A stretch of DNA of 64,000 nt from Sulfuricurvum sp. (GCF_030691015.1 NZ_JAUYFF010000001.1:1-64000), one strand, 5' to 3'. Counted from the first letter of the stretch, positions 8,145 through 19,240 are shown. Numbers and translations are program-made. The notes: generated by a model not told the origin, from the letters alone.

Positions 8145-10652
8145 ATGAGTATTACCGAACGAATCGAAGACCTAATCGACCATAATGCCAGTGATTTTGA
8201 GATATCCAAACTTTTTAAAACTCATATATCCGATTATAAAAACTCTCTGTCTGAACTTTTCGAGCGTAATCAGGGGAAAGATTTCCTCGTCATCCACACC
8301 AAAACTCTCGATTCGATTATCTCGCTTATGTATAAAACAGTTCTACGACGGATGTTTGGAAACTATCTTCCGATGCGCAGTTCTATCCCCATCGCTTTTA
8401 TTGCCCTCGGGAGCTACGGACGTGAACAGCTGTGTGTCCACAGCGATATTGATCTTATGATCGTGTATGAGAAGAACGATGGATACAATACTGCCGCCAT
8501 TATCGAGAAATTTCTCTATTTAGCATGGGATGCAGGGCTAAAACTCGGGCATCGCGTCCATGAAATCAATGATCTACTCAATGCATCACGCGAAGATATC
8601 ACCATTAAAACGGCCATGATGGAGTCACGTCTCATCATCGGCTCCCCTTTTACGTGGAGTGTCACACAAAACTGTTTGACGGCTATCCGCAACGATGACC
8701 CGAAATCATTTATTATGGCCAAAATTGAAGAAGCCGATATTCGTCGCACTAAATTCCCTTTTTCGATGCAACCCCATATCAAAGAGGGGGTGGGCGGTTT
8801 GCGTGATTCGCAGTTGCTCTATTGGATCGCCAAAACGATTTACGGCGTCAATAGCCTCAAAGAACTCAGCGGCGAACTCTTCAGCGATGATCACTATCGT
8901 GAATATCGGATTGCTCTTGAACTGCTCTTCCGCGTCCGTAGTGCGCTCCATCTCCTCAGCGGAAAACAGCAAGATCAACTTGTCCTTGACTATATGCCTC
9001 GTATTGCGCAAATGTTAGGATTCAGTGATGAAAAACGTCTTGTCAGCCGTCTCTTGGAAGCCCAATGGCGCATCAACAACTTCACCCAGATTTATGTGAA
9101 GAAAATGGCACGTCATTATCTTGTTGATCCAGCGCAACTCTCAGCACTCCGCTCAGGAAGAATTCATAAAGGGTTTTATTGTGTCGAAGGGACACTCTAC
9201 GCTTCGTATAACACACCGACACCTCCGATCGACACGCTGTTGGAACTATTGGCAGGGTTGGAAGATCGTGAATGGGTATTTGATTCAAGTGTTCTCTTTC
9301 ATTTTACCTATGCCCACATCAAACATCCGCTAAGAGCTAAAACGTATACCTTATTACGCAAGCTATTTGAACGCCAACATTTCTATGTCATTGTAAAACT
9401 TTTTTACGATGCGGGTATCTTGCATCATCTCATAGGAGCGTTCAAAAAAGTACTGCATCTGCCGCAGTTTGACGGCTATCACCATTACCCTGTCGATTTG
9501 CATTCTATCAAATGTATTGAAGCTCTTGAATCGATAAAAGATCCTTATGTAGAAGCCCTTTATCAACCGCTGTCCGCATCAGATAAACTCCTCCTCAAAG
9601 CGGTCATTCTCCTTCACGATACCGGTAAAGGTCGTAAACAAGATCACTCGGAAGTAGGTGCCAAACTCATCGTCCCGTTCTTGAAAAATTTCAAGCTCCC
9701 TACTCAGCAGTTAGAGCGTGGAGCACTTCTCATACGCCACCATGTATTGATGAGTAATGTCGCCTATCGTGAAAATCTTTATAATGAAAAAACGCTCTAC
9801 CAATTTATGTCCAAAATCAAGACACCGGAAAATTTAACTCTGCTGTATATCCTGACATATGCGGACATCAACGGCGTAGGAAATGGAACCTACACGAGCT
9901 TCGGAGCCAACTTACTCCATGAACTCTACGAAGCATCTCTCGAAATCGCTTCCCAAAACGATCGGATCACCGATGCGATTAAGCGTGTCAACAAAGAAAA
10001 ACGGCTCAATCACGATCCTGAGTTCCTGCAACTCTCTAAAATTGAGCAAAAAAAGATTCTCGCAATCGAATCGAATCTTTTCTTTTTCAAACACACCCCC
10101 GCTGATATCGTCACCCTTTCCAAAGAGGCGTTTAAATGCCAAAGTTTCACCTATCAGCTTGAAATCGAAAGAGGACTGGTTATCCATATTTTTCGCCGCA
10201 TACCGCTCAATCTCGGCTATCTGCTCGGAAAACTCAGTTATCTAGATGTCGCTTCTATGGATATTTTTACCCTATTTGACGGTATCAAATATTTTAAAAT
10301 CGAATTTTTACAACGTCCGTTAGAGGGGACTATGGAGCAGATTCAGATTATCGTCGAAGAGGCATTCGATATGTCTAAAAAGCTCGCCCTTCCCAAACCG
10401 ATTATCAAAGCAAGCGAAATCACCCTCGATTGTGACCACTCTATCCATTACGCCCAGCTCAATCTCAATACGACAAATCAGCGGGGATTATTGGCTTATT
10501 TTGTCCAATGTTTCGATGAAGCAGAGATTAATATCGCTACCGCAAAAATCCATACCAATAAAAATATGGCCAGAGATCATTTCTTAATCGAAAAACAAAA
10601 CAGGATGTGCGATAATGCGCGCGAAATAATTGATAAATTAATAGGAGAATAG
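8145..10652 (+). CDS. glnD: [Protein-PII] uridylyltransferase / uridylyl-removing enzyme
   Basis: An 835-aa GlnD-type bifunctional enzyme that reversibly uridylylates PII proteins in response to glutamine. The nucleotidyltransferase core GSYGREQLCVHSDIDL holds the metal-binding Asp101 and Asp103. The HD phosphohydrolase domain follows with His491-Asp492 (HDTGKG) and a later RHHVLMS segment, and the C-terminal roughly 130 residues form ACT-like regulatory repeats (NTTNQRGLLAYFVQCFDEAEINIATAKI). Length is close to the usual 850-900 aa. An upstream in-frame GTG at 8136 exists, but the ATG at 8145 has a better-placed though weak AAGTGA. It ends 3 nt before glmS, so nitrogen sensing and amino-sugar synthesis (both glutamine-linked) are co-transcribed. 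Confidence 0.92.
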   Translation: MSITERIEDLIDHNASDFEISKLFKTHISDYKNSLSELFERNQGKDFLVIHTKTLDSIISLMYKTVLRRMFGNYLPMRSSIPIAFIALGSYGREQLCVHSDIDLMIVYEKNDGYNTAAIIEKFLYLAWDAGLKLGHRVHEINDLLNASREDITIKTAMMESRLIIGSPFTWSVTQNCLTAIRNDDPKSFIMAKIEEADIRRTKFPFSMQPHIKEGVGGLRDSQLLYWIAKTIYGVNSLKELSGELFSDDHYREYRIALELLFRVRSALHLLSGKQQDQLVLDYMPRIAQMLGFSDEKRLVSRLLEAQWRINNFTQIYVKKMARHYLVDPAQLSALRSGRIHKGFYCVEGTLYASYNTPTPPIDTLLELLAGLEDREWVFDSSVLFHFTYAHIKHPLRAKTYTLLRKLFERQHFYVIVKLFYDAGILHHLIGAFKKVLHLPQFDGYHHYPVDLHSIKCIEALESIKDPYVEALYQPLSASDKLLLKAVILLHDTGKGRKQDHSEVGAKLIVPFLKNFKLPTQQLERGALLIRHHVLMSNVAYRENLYNEKTLYQFMSKIKTPENLTLLYILTYADINGVGNGTYTSFGANLLHELYEASLEIASQNDRITDAIKRVNKEKRLNHDPEFLQLSKIEQKKILAIESNLFFFKHTPADIVTLSKEAFKCQSFTYQLEIERGLVIHIFRRIPLNLGYLLGKLSYLDVASMDIFTLFDGIKYFKIEFLQRPLEGTMEQIQIIVEEAFDMSKKLALPKPIIKASEITLDCDHSIHYAQLNLNTTNQRGLLAYFVQCFDEAEINIATAKIHTNKNMARDHFLIEKQNRMCDNAREIIDKLIGE

Positions 10653-10655
10653 CTT

Positions 10656-12470
10656 ATGTGCGGTATTGTAGGGTACATCGGAGTCAAACCGGTTAAAAAA
10701 ATCTTGATCGACGGGCTTCGTGAACTTGAATATCGCGGATATGATTCCGCCGGCATCGCCGTTTTGCAAGACGGCAACTTCTCCTTGTTCAAAGCAGTGG
10801 GGAAACTTATCAACCTCGAAGAAAAAGCCCAAAATTACGAGAGTACCGGGTTTTCCGTCGGTATCGGTCATACCCGCTGGGCAACACACGGTAAACCGAC
10901 CGAGCTCAATGCCCATCCCCATCTGGGACAAAACTCGTATGTTGTCCACAACGGTATCATCGAAAACTATCAAGAACTCAAGACCATGCTCACGGCGCAC
11001 GGGGTACAGTTTTTAAGCCAAACCGATACCGAAGTAATCGTCCATCTTTTCGAATACCAGCTCAAAAGTGCTTCCACCCCGTTTGAAGCATTTCAGCAAA
11101 CCCTCGCACAGCTTCAAGGAGCGTATGCGATATTGCTCGTCAACGCCGATGCTGAGGGGACAATATTCTTTGCCAAACACGGCTCTCCGATGATTATCGG
11201 GCGTAACCGTGAAAATGAAACACTCTTTGGCTCTTCCGATGCCGCATTGATCGGAAAATGCCATGAAGTGATCTATCTCGAAGACGGTCATTACGGCTAC
11301 GCATCCGCAAAAACAATCGAGATGTTTGATGAGCATAACAATCCGGTAACACTCCGTTTCACTCCTCTCTCTGAAAACAAACTCTCCGCCCAAAAAGAGG
11401 GGTTCCGATTTTTCATGGAAAAAGAGATTTATGAGCAAAGCCGTGTTTTGGCCGATACCCTTCTCGGGCGCTTACGCGATGAGAGCGTCTATTTTGAAGA
11501 ACTTGAAAGTGACCTTTTTGAAGGGATTAACGAAATCAAATTCTGTGCCTGCGGTACCAGCTACCATGCCGCGCTCGTAGCCAGTTATCTATTCGAACGC
11601 CACGCCAAAATTAAAACCTCGGTTGAAATCGCCAGTGAATTTCGTTACCGTGAACCGTTTCTCACCCAGGGTACCCTTTTCGTCGTTATAAGCCAAAGCG
11701 GTGAAACGGCCGATACGTTAGAGAGCCTAAAAATGGCGAAACGCAATAATCTCAAGACTATGGTTATTTGTAACGTTGACAACTCTTCAATGGTACGGTT
11801 AGCCGATGCATCTATCCTCACCCGTGCAGGGATCGAAAAAGGGGTCGCTTCCACCAAAGCGTTTGCAACCCAAGTATGTGTATTATGGATGCTTAGCCTC
11901 TATCTGGGAGACGTGCGCAAAACACTCCCGATTGATGAGATCAAACGCCAGATTAAACTTTTACGTACTCTGCCTGTGACCGTTACTGTTGAGAGTGCTT
12001 TGCATGAGCAGCTTCGCCGCTTAAGTAAACGCTACCTGCACGGTCACGGCTTCTTTTTCATCGGAAGGGATGTCTTTTTCCCTCTTGCGCTCGAGGGAGC
12101 ATTGAAACTCAAAGAGATCACCTACCTGCACGCTGAGGGTTACCCGAGTGGAGAGATGAAACACGGGCCTATCGCACTCGCCGATCCTGAGCTCTTTACC
12201 ATTGCCCTCCTTCCACAGCACAAACTGTACGACAAAACCAAAAGCAATATCGAAGAACTCAGCGCACGCGACTCCACTATCTGTTCTATCAGTCCCCTTG
12301 ATTTTGATAAAGCTGACGATCATATTCGCACTGCACATAGGGAAGATTATATGCTCGAATTTTTTGAGATGATGGTTGTTTTACAACTTCTCTCCATGGA
12401 AATCGCTATCCGATTAGGAAATGATGTCGATATGCCGCGCAATCTCGCAAAAAGTGTTACGGTCGAATAG
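10656..12470 (+). CDS. glmS: Glutamine--fructose-6-phosphate aminotransferase (isomerising)
   Basis: GlmS (604 aa) makes glucosamine-6-phosphate from fructose-6-phosphate and glutamine, the first step to UDP-GlcNAc. It begins MCGIVGYIG, giving Cys2 as the N-terminal nucleophile after Met removal, with RWATHG and HNGIIENY of the class II amidotransferase domain. Two SIS domains follow (CGTSYHAALVASYLFE, SQSGETADTLESL, GRDVFFPLALEGALKLKE), and the end DMPRNLAKSVTVE is the standard GlmS C-terminus. Length is standard. It sits 3 nt after glnD, and no glmS ribozyme is seen in that tiny gap, as expected outside Firmicutes. Confidence 0.97.
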   Translation: MCGIVGYIGVKPVKKILIDGLRELEYRGYDSAGIAVLQDGNFSLFKAVGKLINLEEKAQNYESTGFSVGIGHTRWATHGKPTELNAHPHLGQNSYVVHNGIIENYQELKTMLTAHGVQFLSQTDTEVIVHLFEYQLKSASTPFEAFQQTLAQLQGAYAILLVNADAEGTIFFAKHGSPMIIGRNRENETLFGSSDAALIGKCHEVIYLEDGHYGYASAKTIEMFDEHNNPVTLRFTPLSENKLSAQKEGFRFFMEKEIYEQSRVLADTLLGRLRDESVYFEELESDLFEGINEIKFCACGTSYHAALVASYLFERHAKIKTSVEIASEFRYREPFLTQGTLFVVISQSGETADTLESLKMAKRNNLKTMVICNVDNSSMVRLADASILTRAGIEKGVASTKAFATQVCVLWMLSLYLGDVRKTLPIDEIKRQIKLLRTLPVTVTVESALHEQLRRLSKRYLHGHGFFFIGRDVFFPLALEGALKLKEITYLHAEGYPSGEMKHGPIALADPELFTIALLPQHKLYDKTKSNIEELSARDSTICSISPLDFDKADDHIRTAHREDYMLEFFEMMVVLQLLSMEIAIRLGNDVDMPRNLAKSVTVE

Positions 12471-12519
12471 CCGTTCCACTTTCTTCCACTTTCATCTAAC
12501 TTTAAAAATAATTTAGATA

Positions 12520-12548
12520 TTGTCAGTACTTAAATAATTCTCTATTTT
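12520..12548 (+). promoter_or_regulatory. Promoter of the heme-motif diguanylate cyclase
   Basis: TTGTCA (12520-12525), a 17-nt spacer and TATTTT (12543-12548) upstream of the gene beginning at 12577. AAGG at 12564-12567 serves as ribosome site 9 nt before the ATG. Confidence 0.5.
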
Positions 12549-12576
12549 TAACTCTCAAAATATAAGGTAATACAAT

Positions 12577-14415
12577 ATGAATGCAAACCGGAAAATATTA
12601 TTCATCGTTGCTTTGATGCTCATCGGGCTTGCTGTAGCTACTATCACCAACGTTGCCCTCAACTTTCGTGATTACGGGTACAACAATGCGATTGAAAAAT
12701 CAAAAATGACTGCTGAAATCGTGCGTGACGGATTAACGGCGCACATGGTAAACGGCATCATGGACAAACGGGAGTTTTTTCTCGGTAATATCGCCAATAT
12801 CAAAGACGTCCAAGCGCTTTGGATTGTTCGAGCCGATAGCGTTATCAAACAATACGGCGAGGGGATGCAAAATGAGAAACCCCGAGATGCCATGGATCGG
12901 AAAGTTCTCAAAGAGGGGATCACGGTTAGAGAGATCCGTGAAGACCCGAAAAATGCAGTTTTACGGGTAACGATTCCCTACACCGCGACAGCGTATGGAA
13001 ATCCGAACTGTCTCACCTGTCATAATGTTCAAGAGGGTGATGTTCTAGGTGCCATCAGTATGGAGTTCAATATCAACGAAATTCGTCAGACGGGTGCTAT
13101 GACTATTGCTAAGATTTTTGCTATCAATGTCATCTTTATTATTATCGCGCTGTGGGTCACCAACCACTATTTTAAACCTTATATGAAACTTTTTGATAAT
13201 CTTCAAAACGGTATCAAGCGAGCTCGTACCGGAGATTTCAGTTTCCGATTCACCACCTCCCTTAAAGATGCGGGAAGTGAAGTTGCCGAACAAATGAATA
13301 CCCTATTCCAAAAAATGGAAGACACCTTCGGCGGGATCAAACATAATCTTAACACTTTTGCGTCACGCTCCAATATCTGTAGCAGTGACCCCCTCAGTAC
13401 AGCCGGAGTCATTATCCAAGAGCTTTCCGATGTTTATAAATTTAAAAAGACCATTGAGCATGATGCGAATAAAGATGCCGTATATGACCGATTTATTTAT
13501 ATCTTAAAAGAGAAATTTCATTTTCACCATTTTGCACTTTATGAAGTGGACAAAACAACCAAAGAACGCAAACTGATCCACATTACCGATCACAAAAGTT
13601 TTTGCCTTCCAAGCGCCGATAAAGATACCTTAGAGTGTCGAGCTTTCCGAACAGCCAGTGATGTCTATTCGACTGATTTCCCAAATATCTGCGCCAATTG
13701 TGCCGAAGACAAAGAGTACTCGTGTATTCCGTTTAACATCAATGATGATTTAGCGCTCATCCTCTCCTATTCTGCAAAAGACACGGAAACGATTGAAATG
13801 ATGAATCTTGCGTTACCGAGCATCAAAAACTATTTTGAAGCAGCTAAAGCAGTCATCGAAAGTCGTACGTTGATGGATAAACTTCGCGACTCTTCTCTGC
13901 GAGACGGAGCCACCGGCCTTTATAACCGCCGCTTTTTAGAAGAGTTTATCGATAAAAGTTCAGAGCAGGCGGCTCGTTCAAATATGTCTTACGCCGTACT
14001 TATGATTGACATCGATTACTTTAAAATGATAAATGATACCTATGGGCACGATGCCGGAGATATCGTCATTAAATCATTATCCGAAATTTTAGTCCACGCA
14101 ATCCGAAAAGCAGACCTTCCTGTCCGTTACGGCGGAGAAGAATTCCTGGTACTGCTTCATAACACAACACCTGAGGGGGCATTGTCCGTAGCTGAGAAAA
14201 TACGAACTGCTTTCAATGAGAAGAAATTTCAATTTGGAAATGATACGGTTCAAAAAACCTTGAGTATCGGGATTGCCCACTTCCCATCTCAGGCTGACTC
14301 TATCTGGAAAGTGATCAAATTTGCAGACATTGCCCTCTACGAGGGGAAACATACGGGACGTAACCGTGTCATCGAATTCGAAGCGCGCATGTTTAGCGGC
14401 GGAGACCAGTTCTAA
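12577..14415 (+). CDS. Membrane diguanylate cyclase with periplasmic c-type heme motif
   Basis: A 612-aa sensor. It has a transmembrane helix at about 5-27, a periplasmic domain ending in a CLTCH heme-attachment motif (Cys145, Cys148, His149) followed by GDVLGAISMEF, a second transmembrane helix at about 175-197, a HAMP-like linker, a cytoplasmic GAF-like region rich in cysteines (including ECRAFRT, NICANC, YSC between roughly 340 and 385) and a GGDEF domain with RYGGEEF and an RKAD inhibitory site. The periplasmic part resembles the DUF3365/Tll0287-like heme sensor family, suggesting redox or gas control of c-di-GMP synthesis; that function is inferred. It has its own promoter and faces a paralogue of the same layout at 14589-16382. 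Confidence 0.85.
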   Translation: MNANRKILFIVALMLIGLAVATITNVALNFRDYGYNNAIEKSKMTAEIVRDGLTAHMVNGIMDKREFFLGNIANIKDVQALWIVRADSVIKQYGEGMQNEKPRDAMDRKVLKEGITVREIREDPKNAVLRVTIPYTATAYGNPNCLTCHNVQEGDVLGAISMEFNINEIRQTGAMTIAKIFAINVIFIIIALWVTNHYFKPYMKLFDNLQNGIKRARTGDFSFRFTTSLKDAGSEVAEQMNTLFQKMEDTFGGIKHNLNTFASRSNICSSDPLSTAGVIIQELSDVYKFKKTIEHDANKDAVYDRFIYILKEKFHFHHFALYEVDKTTKERKLIHITDHKSFCLPSADKDTLECRAFRTASDVYSTDFPNICANCAEDKEYSCIPFNINDDLALILSYSAKDTETIEMMNLALPSIKNYFEAAKAVIESRTLMDKLRDSSLRDGATGLYNRRFLEEFIDKSSEQAARSNMSYAVLMIDIDYFKMINDTYGHDAGDIVIKSLSEILVHAIRKADLPVRYGGEEFLVLLHNTTPEGALSVAEKIRTAFNEKKFQFGNDTVQKTLSIGIAHFPSQADSIWKVIKFADIALYEGKHTGRNRVIEFEARMFSGGDQF

Positions 14416-14430
14416 GCTATCCTACGAGGT

Positions 14431-14461
14431 AGAACCTTCCTCTGTGTCAGGGGAAGGTTCT
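14431..14461 (+). terminator. Hairpin between convergent diguanylate cyclase genes
   Basis: Stem AGAACCTTCC (14431-14440) / GGAAGGTTCT (14452-14461), 10 bp, 11-nt loop, followed by CTTTATC. It lies 15 nt after the upstream stop codon and before the convergent gene. Confidence 0.65.
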
Positions 14462-14588
14462 CTTTATCACTAGACCTACTCTTTGCTCATCTCTCTAAAC
14501 GATCTAACGATATTCACCTAAATCAGCACTATCCCCATTGTATATAGAAGATTCTCTTCTCTAAATGAGATACTTATACACAGAAGTT

Positions 14589-16382
14589 TTAAACCGGCAT
14601 CAACTTACTATCGTACACTAAAGAGGCATTCCCTCCCTGATGTTTTGCTTCTAATAATGCCCGCTTAGCGTATTCGATCCCCTCAAGCATATCAGGTGTT
14701 TGCGCAGGGAAAAGAGATATACCGATGCTCACTGTTTTCAATATAGCATAGGTATTGATTCTAATCTTTTTCTTAAATGCGTTGCGAATAGTATCCGCAA
14801 CCTCATTAACCTCATCCGCTTCGTAATCGTATAGAATAACGGCGAGTGTATCACCGCCGTAGCGGATAAGGATATCCCCTTGTCGAAGATTCTCGTGAAT
14901 CGTGTGCGCCATTGCTTTTATCACTTCATCTCCCACCACAGACCCATAGGACTGATTGATAAGATGAAACTGATCCATGTCGATCATTAAAATACCGTAA
15001 GGGATCATTGTTCGTGTTGATTGCGCCACAATGAGCTTCGTCAGCTCTTCGAGATAGGCACGATTATAGAGCTGTGTCAGAGGATCAATCCGAACCGTCT
15101 GTTGCAATTTTTTATTGATAATCTGAAGTTTTGAGGCATTGATGTAATTGCCCAATTGCTCAAGTGCTAATCGTATTGCACCCACTTCTCGGATTTCATA
15201 GGTTACTAATGAGACAACAATATCCAGATCATCAACGATCGGATAGCTTTGGCATACATAATGAGCATCAGGGTCAATCATTTTCGGACACGCCACTTCA
15301 CATTGGGTCGAATCGACCATTCCGCTCGTTCTATCAGCGCGACAGCCGCTTATCGCATCACATAAAAGTGTTTTTTCGGTATGGACAATATGGGTGGTTT
15401 TATCAAGAGGATTGAGCTCTAAAATATTGAAATTACTCAAATTCCAACGCGTACGAAGCAGTGCTATAATCCGTGCGTATACCTCTTCGAGATTTTGATC
15501 TTTTTCTATTTCCGTTCTAAAGCGCTCCACTTCATACAGTTGATGAACCCCCATCTGAAGGGTATAGAGTGGATCGCTGTTTTGTTGATCGAGTCGGATA
15601 AGGGAACCCATCTTTTTACCGCTTTCAGTAAGGGTAGAATCGAGTTTTTCCATGACTGCATTGGTCCACATCGCGGCGTTATAGCCATCCAGTGTCTCAG
15701 AGGGTTCGATACGATGCGTATAATCACCCCCTTCTGCTTTTTCCATTGTTAATGCAACCGCATCAAGGGTCTCTTTATACGAAGCAATAAAACGACGAAT
15801 AGTTTTAAGTAGATAATAGGTTAACGTCATCAAAACAATAATCGCTACCGCAACCGCTATCAGTCCTGTTACTTTGAGATCATTTATCTCCATCTCAATG
15901 GATACAGCCCCTAAAACAACCCCTGCTTTACTATCATGGCAACTGAGGCAATCAATTTTTCCCTTTTCCGTTGCAATGTAGGGAATTGTGAGGCGATAAA
16001 GGGTATCAGAGAACAACGAGCCTGAAACATTTTCAATGGCCTTCCCCTCACGCAATACGGCGCGGTCTATATCATCAACAGGATCTTGTGGATATATCCC
16101 TCTTCCATATTGTCTGTTTAGCGCTTCAGAGCGGATAACCCACGTACGCTTCATCCCCTCTAACGTATCGATTTGTTTTAGCAATTCGTTTTGATAATCG
16201 CTACTGCCGGTAATCATATGCGACGTTAAGGACTCTTGGACGATATGTGCCGCAAGATTTGCCTTACTCTCCGCCGATTGAAGCCCCATATATCGAAAAG
16301 TCACTGCTAATACGACAACAAACAGAGCCGTTATCCCTGCTATACTGAGAATGAGGGTAAAAAATGTTTTCTCTTTTTTCAT
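14589..16382 (-). CDS. Membrane GGDEF protein with c-type heme motif and degenerate active site
   Basis: A 597-aa paralogue of the 12577 protein: transmembrane helix near 10-30, periplasmic domain with CLSCH (Cys145, Cys148, His149, the same positions as in the paralogue), second helix around 175-195, a cytoplasmic cysteine-rich region (LCDAISGCRADRT, QCEVAC, YVCQSYP) and a GGDEF domain. The signature reads GGDTL (residues 509-513) instead of GGDEF: the Glu needed for catalysis is replaced by Thr. The inhibitory-site motif RQGD is still present five residues upstream. It is therefore probably not a working cyclase but a c-di-GMP or GTP-binding effector, possibly modulating its neighbour. That role is inference. 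Confidence 0.82.
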   Translation of the reverse strand: MKKEKTFFTLILSIAGITALFVVVLAVTFRYMGLQSAESKANLAAHIVQESLTSHMITGSSDYQNELLKQIDTLEGMKRTWVIRSEALNRQYGRGIYPQDPVDDIDRAVLREGKAIENVSGSLFSDTLYRLTIPYIATEKGKIDCLSCHDSKAGVVLGAVSIEMEINDLKVTGLIAVAVAIIVLMTLTYYLLKTIRRFIASYKETLDAVALTMEKAEGGDYTHRIEPSETLDGYNAAMWTNAVMEKLDSTLTESGKKMGSLIRLDQQNSDPLYTLQMGVHQLYEVERFRTEIEKDQNLEEVYARIIALLRTRWNLSNFNILELNPLDKTTHIVHTEKTLLCDAISGCRADRTSGMVDSTQCEVACPKMIDPDAHYVCQSYPIVDDLDIVVSLVTYEIREVGAIRLALEQLGNYINASKLQIINKKLQQTVRIDPLTQLYNRAYLEELTKLIVAQSTRTMIPYGILMIDMDQFHLINQSYGSVVGDEVIKAMAHTIHENLRQGDILIRYGGDTLAVILYDYEADEVNEVADTIRNAFKKKIRINTYAILKTVSIGISLFPAQTPDMLEGIEYAKRALLEAKHQGGNASLVYDSKLMPV

Positions 16383-16454
16383 TATTCCTGACTTAATTAA
16401 CGTAAATAGATCGATTATACTGAAAAAAAGATTAGAGTTATTAAAAAGGGATCA

Positions 16455-16477
16455 TTTCCCCCAAGAAACGGGGGAAA
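16455..16477 (-). terminator. Hairpin terminator after mrp
   Basis: Perfect 8-bp stem TTTCCCCC / GGGGGAAA with a 7-nt loop, 11 nt beyond the mrp stop codon; a CCCTTTTTAA stretch follows on the minus strand. Confidence 0.6.
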
Positions 16478-16488
16478 AGGAGGTTGTT

Positions 16489-17661
16489 TTAGTGACAGCC
16501 GCAGCCGGTGCCGCAACTTCCGCTTGAAGCAGGTGTTTCTTGTTTTGGTGCTGCGGCAGTGGAGCATGCAGAAACACCCGGAGGAGTATTCGGCTGGATA
16601 GCTTGGTTATCGACACCGCCATCTGCATTGATTTTCTCGATGGTTGCCCACAAATCTTCCGCTGCCTTCATATAACGCTTTGCTGTCTCCGAAGTCGGTG
16701 CATAATAGGTCACCGGTTTTCCCTCATCCCCGCCGGTTCGGATAGAAGGCTCGATAGGAATCTCGGCAAGGATGCACGTATCAAATTGATCTGCCATCGC
16801 TTTGGATGTCCCTTTACCGAAAATATCGTATTCGACACCGGTATCGGGAGCGATAAATCCGCTCATGTTTTCAACAACACCCGCGATCGGAATATGAAGT
16901 TTTTTAAACATATCTAAACTACGGCGTGAATCATCGAGTGACACCATTTGAGGAGTCGTAACGGTAACACCGACCGTGACCGGAACACTTTGTGCCAACG
17001 TGAGTTGTGCATCACCGGTACCCGGAGGCATATCAATAACGAGACAATCAAGATCCGACCACACTATATCGCGCAAGAACTGCTCGATCGCTTTCATGAT
17101 CATCGCACCGCGCCAAATGAGCGACTGCCCCTCTTCCATAAGTGAACCCATCGACATCACTTCAACACCGTACGCTTTTAATGGGAGGACTTTATTTCCG
17201 ACCACTTCAGGTTTTTGACCATCAAGTCCCATCATACGAGGGATATTCGGCCCATAAATATCGGCATCCAAAAGACCCACTTTTTTCCCCTGCATCGCAA
17301 GAGCCACCGCAAGATTAACCGAAGTGGTCGATTTACCGACGCCCCCTTTACCCGAACTTACCATAATAAAGTTTTTCACCTGAGGGGCGATATTTTTACC
17401 TTTAGATGAACTTTCACGTGGCATTTTAGGAGCCTGAATGTTAATAACCACCTCAGCCGCACCGGCACGTTTTAACTCATCGGTCGCTTCCGTCGTAATT
17501 TGGTGCGCCACTTCAGGGGCACTTGAAGTAATATCGACTACCACATTCACGTTAGAACCATCAATCTTAATCTCTTTAACGAATCCGAATGTCACGATAT
17601 CTTTCGTGAATCCCGGATAGGTAACTTTCGATAATGCCGATTTTACAATTTCTTCTGTCAT
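16489..17661 (-). CDS. Mrp/ApbC-type iron-sulfur cluster carrier ATPase
   Basis: A 390-aa Mrp-family P-loop NTPase that carries and transfers Fe-S clusters. An N-terminal DUF59/MIP18 domain (about 1-85) precedes the ATPase, with deviant Walker A GKGGVGKST, GLLDADIYGPNIPRM and DMPPGTGDAQLTL. The C-terminal tail is low-complexity and ends in a cysteine cluster CGTGCGCH, with a further Cys about 25 residues earlier, beyond the usual CxxC of the core. Start 17661 has AAGGAG 9 nt upstream; an open frame extends 5' to 17913 but overlaps thiC and is not needed. It lies 22 nt downstream of thiC, whose product is itself an Fe-S enzyme. Confidence 0.9.
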   Translation of the reverse strand: MTEEIVKSALSKVTYPGFTKDIVTFGFVKEIKIDGSNVNVVVDITSSAPEVAHQITTEATDELKRAGAAEVVINIQAPKMPRESSSKGKNIAPQVKNFIMVSSGKGGVGKSTTSVNLAVALAMQGKKVGLLDADIYGPNIPRMMGLDGQKPEVVGNKVLPLKAYGVEVMSMGSLMEEGQSLIWRGAMIMKAIEQFLRDIVWSDLDCLVIDMPPGTGDAQLTLAQSVPVTVGVTVTTPQMVSLDDSRRSLDMFKKLHIPIAGVVENMSGFIAPDTGVEYDIFGKGTSKAMADQFDTCILAEIPIEPSIRTGGDEGKPVTYYAPTSETAKRYMKAAEDLWATIEKINADGGVDNQAIQPNTPPGVSACSTAAAPKQETPASSGSCGTGCGCH

Positions 17662-17683
17662 AAAAATATTCTCCTTAGTGGTT

Positions 17684-19072
<1,389 letters not shown>

Positions 19073-19106
19073 TTAAATTCCGAAAGCTATTTGGACTTAT
19101 AAATAA

Positions 19107-19123
19107 GACCCCCTAAAAGGGTC
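19107..19123 (-). promoter_or_regulatory. Short hairpin in the thiC leader
   Basis: GACCC / GGGTC stem with a 7-nt loop on the minus strand, followed by TTATTTAT about 45 nt before the thiC start. The hairpin plus U-rich tail looks like a weak intrinsic terminator or attenuator, but no aptamer was recognised. Confidence 0.35.
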
Positions 19124-19240
19124 GTATCTCTTTTAATGTAGATTAAAAACTTCAAGAGGATTTAGGTAAAGAATCTCTCTTTCCTCTTGATATACTCTTA
19201 TAATTTATCGCAAACAAGATAAAAAAAAGCTTTTTGAGTG

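Noticed and set aside
10653-10655. glmS ribozyme
   Set aside because: There are only 3 nt between glnD and glmS, so no room for the ribozyme.
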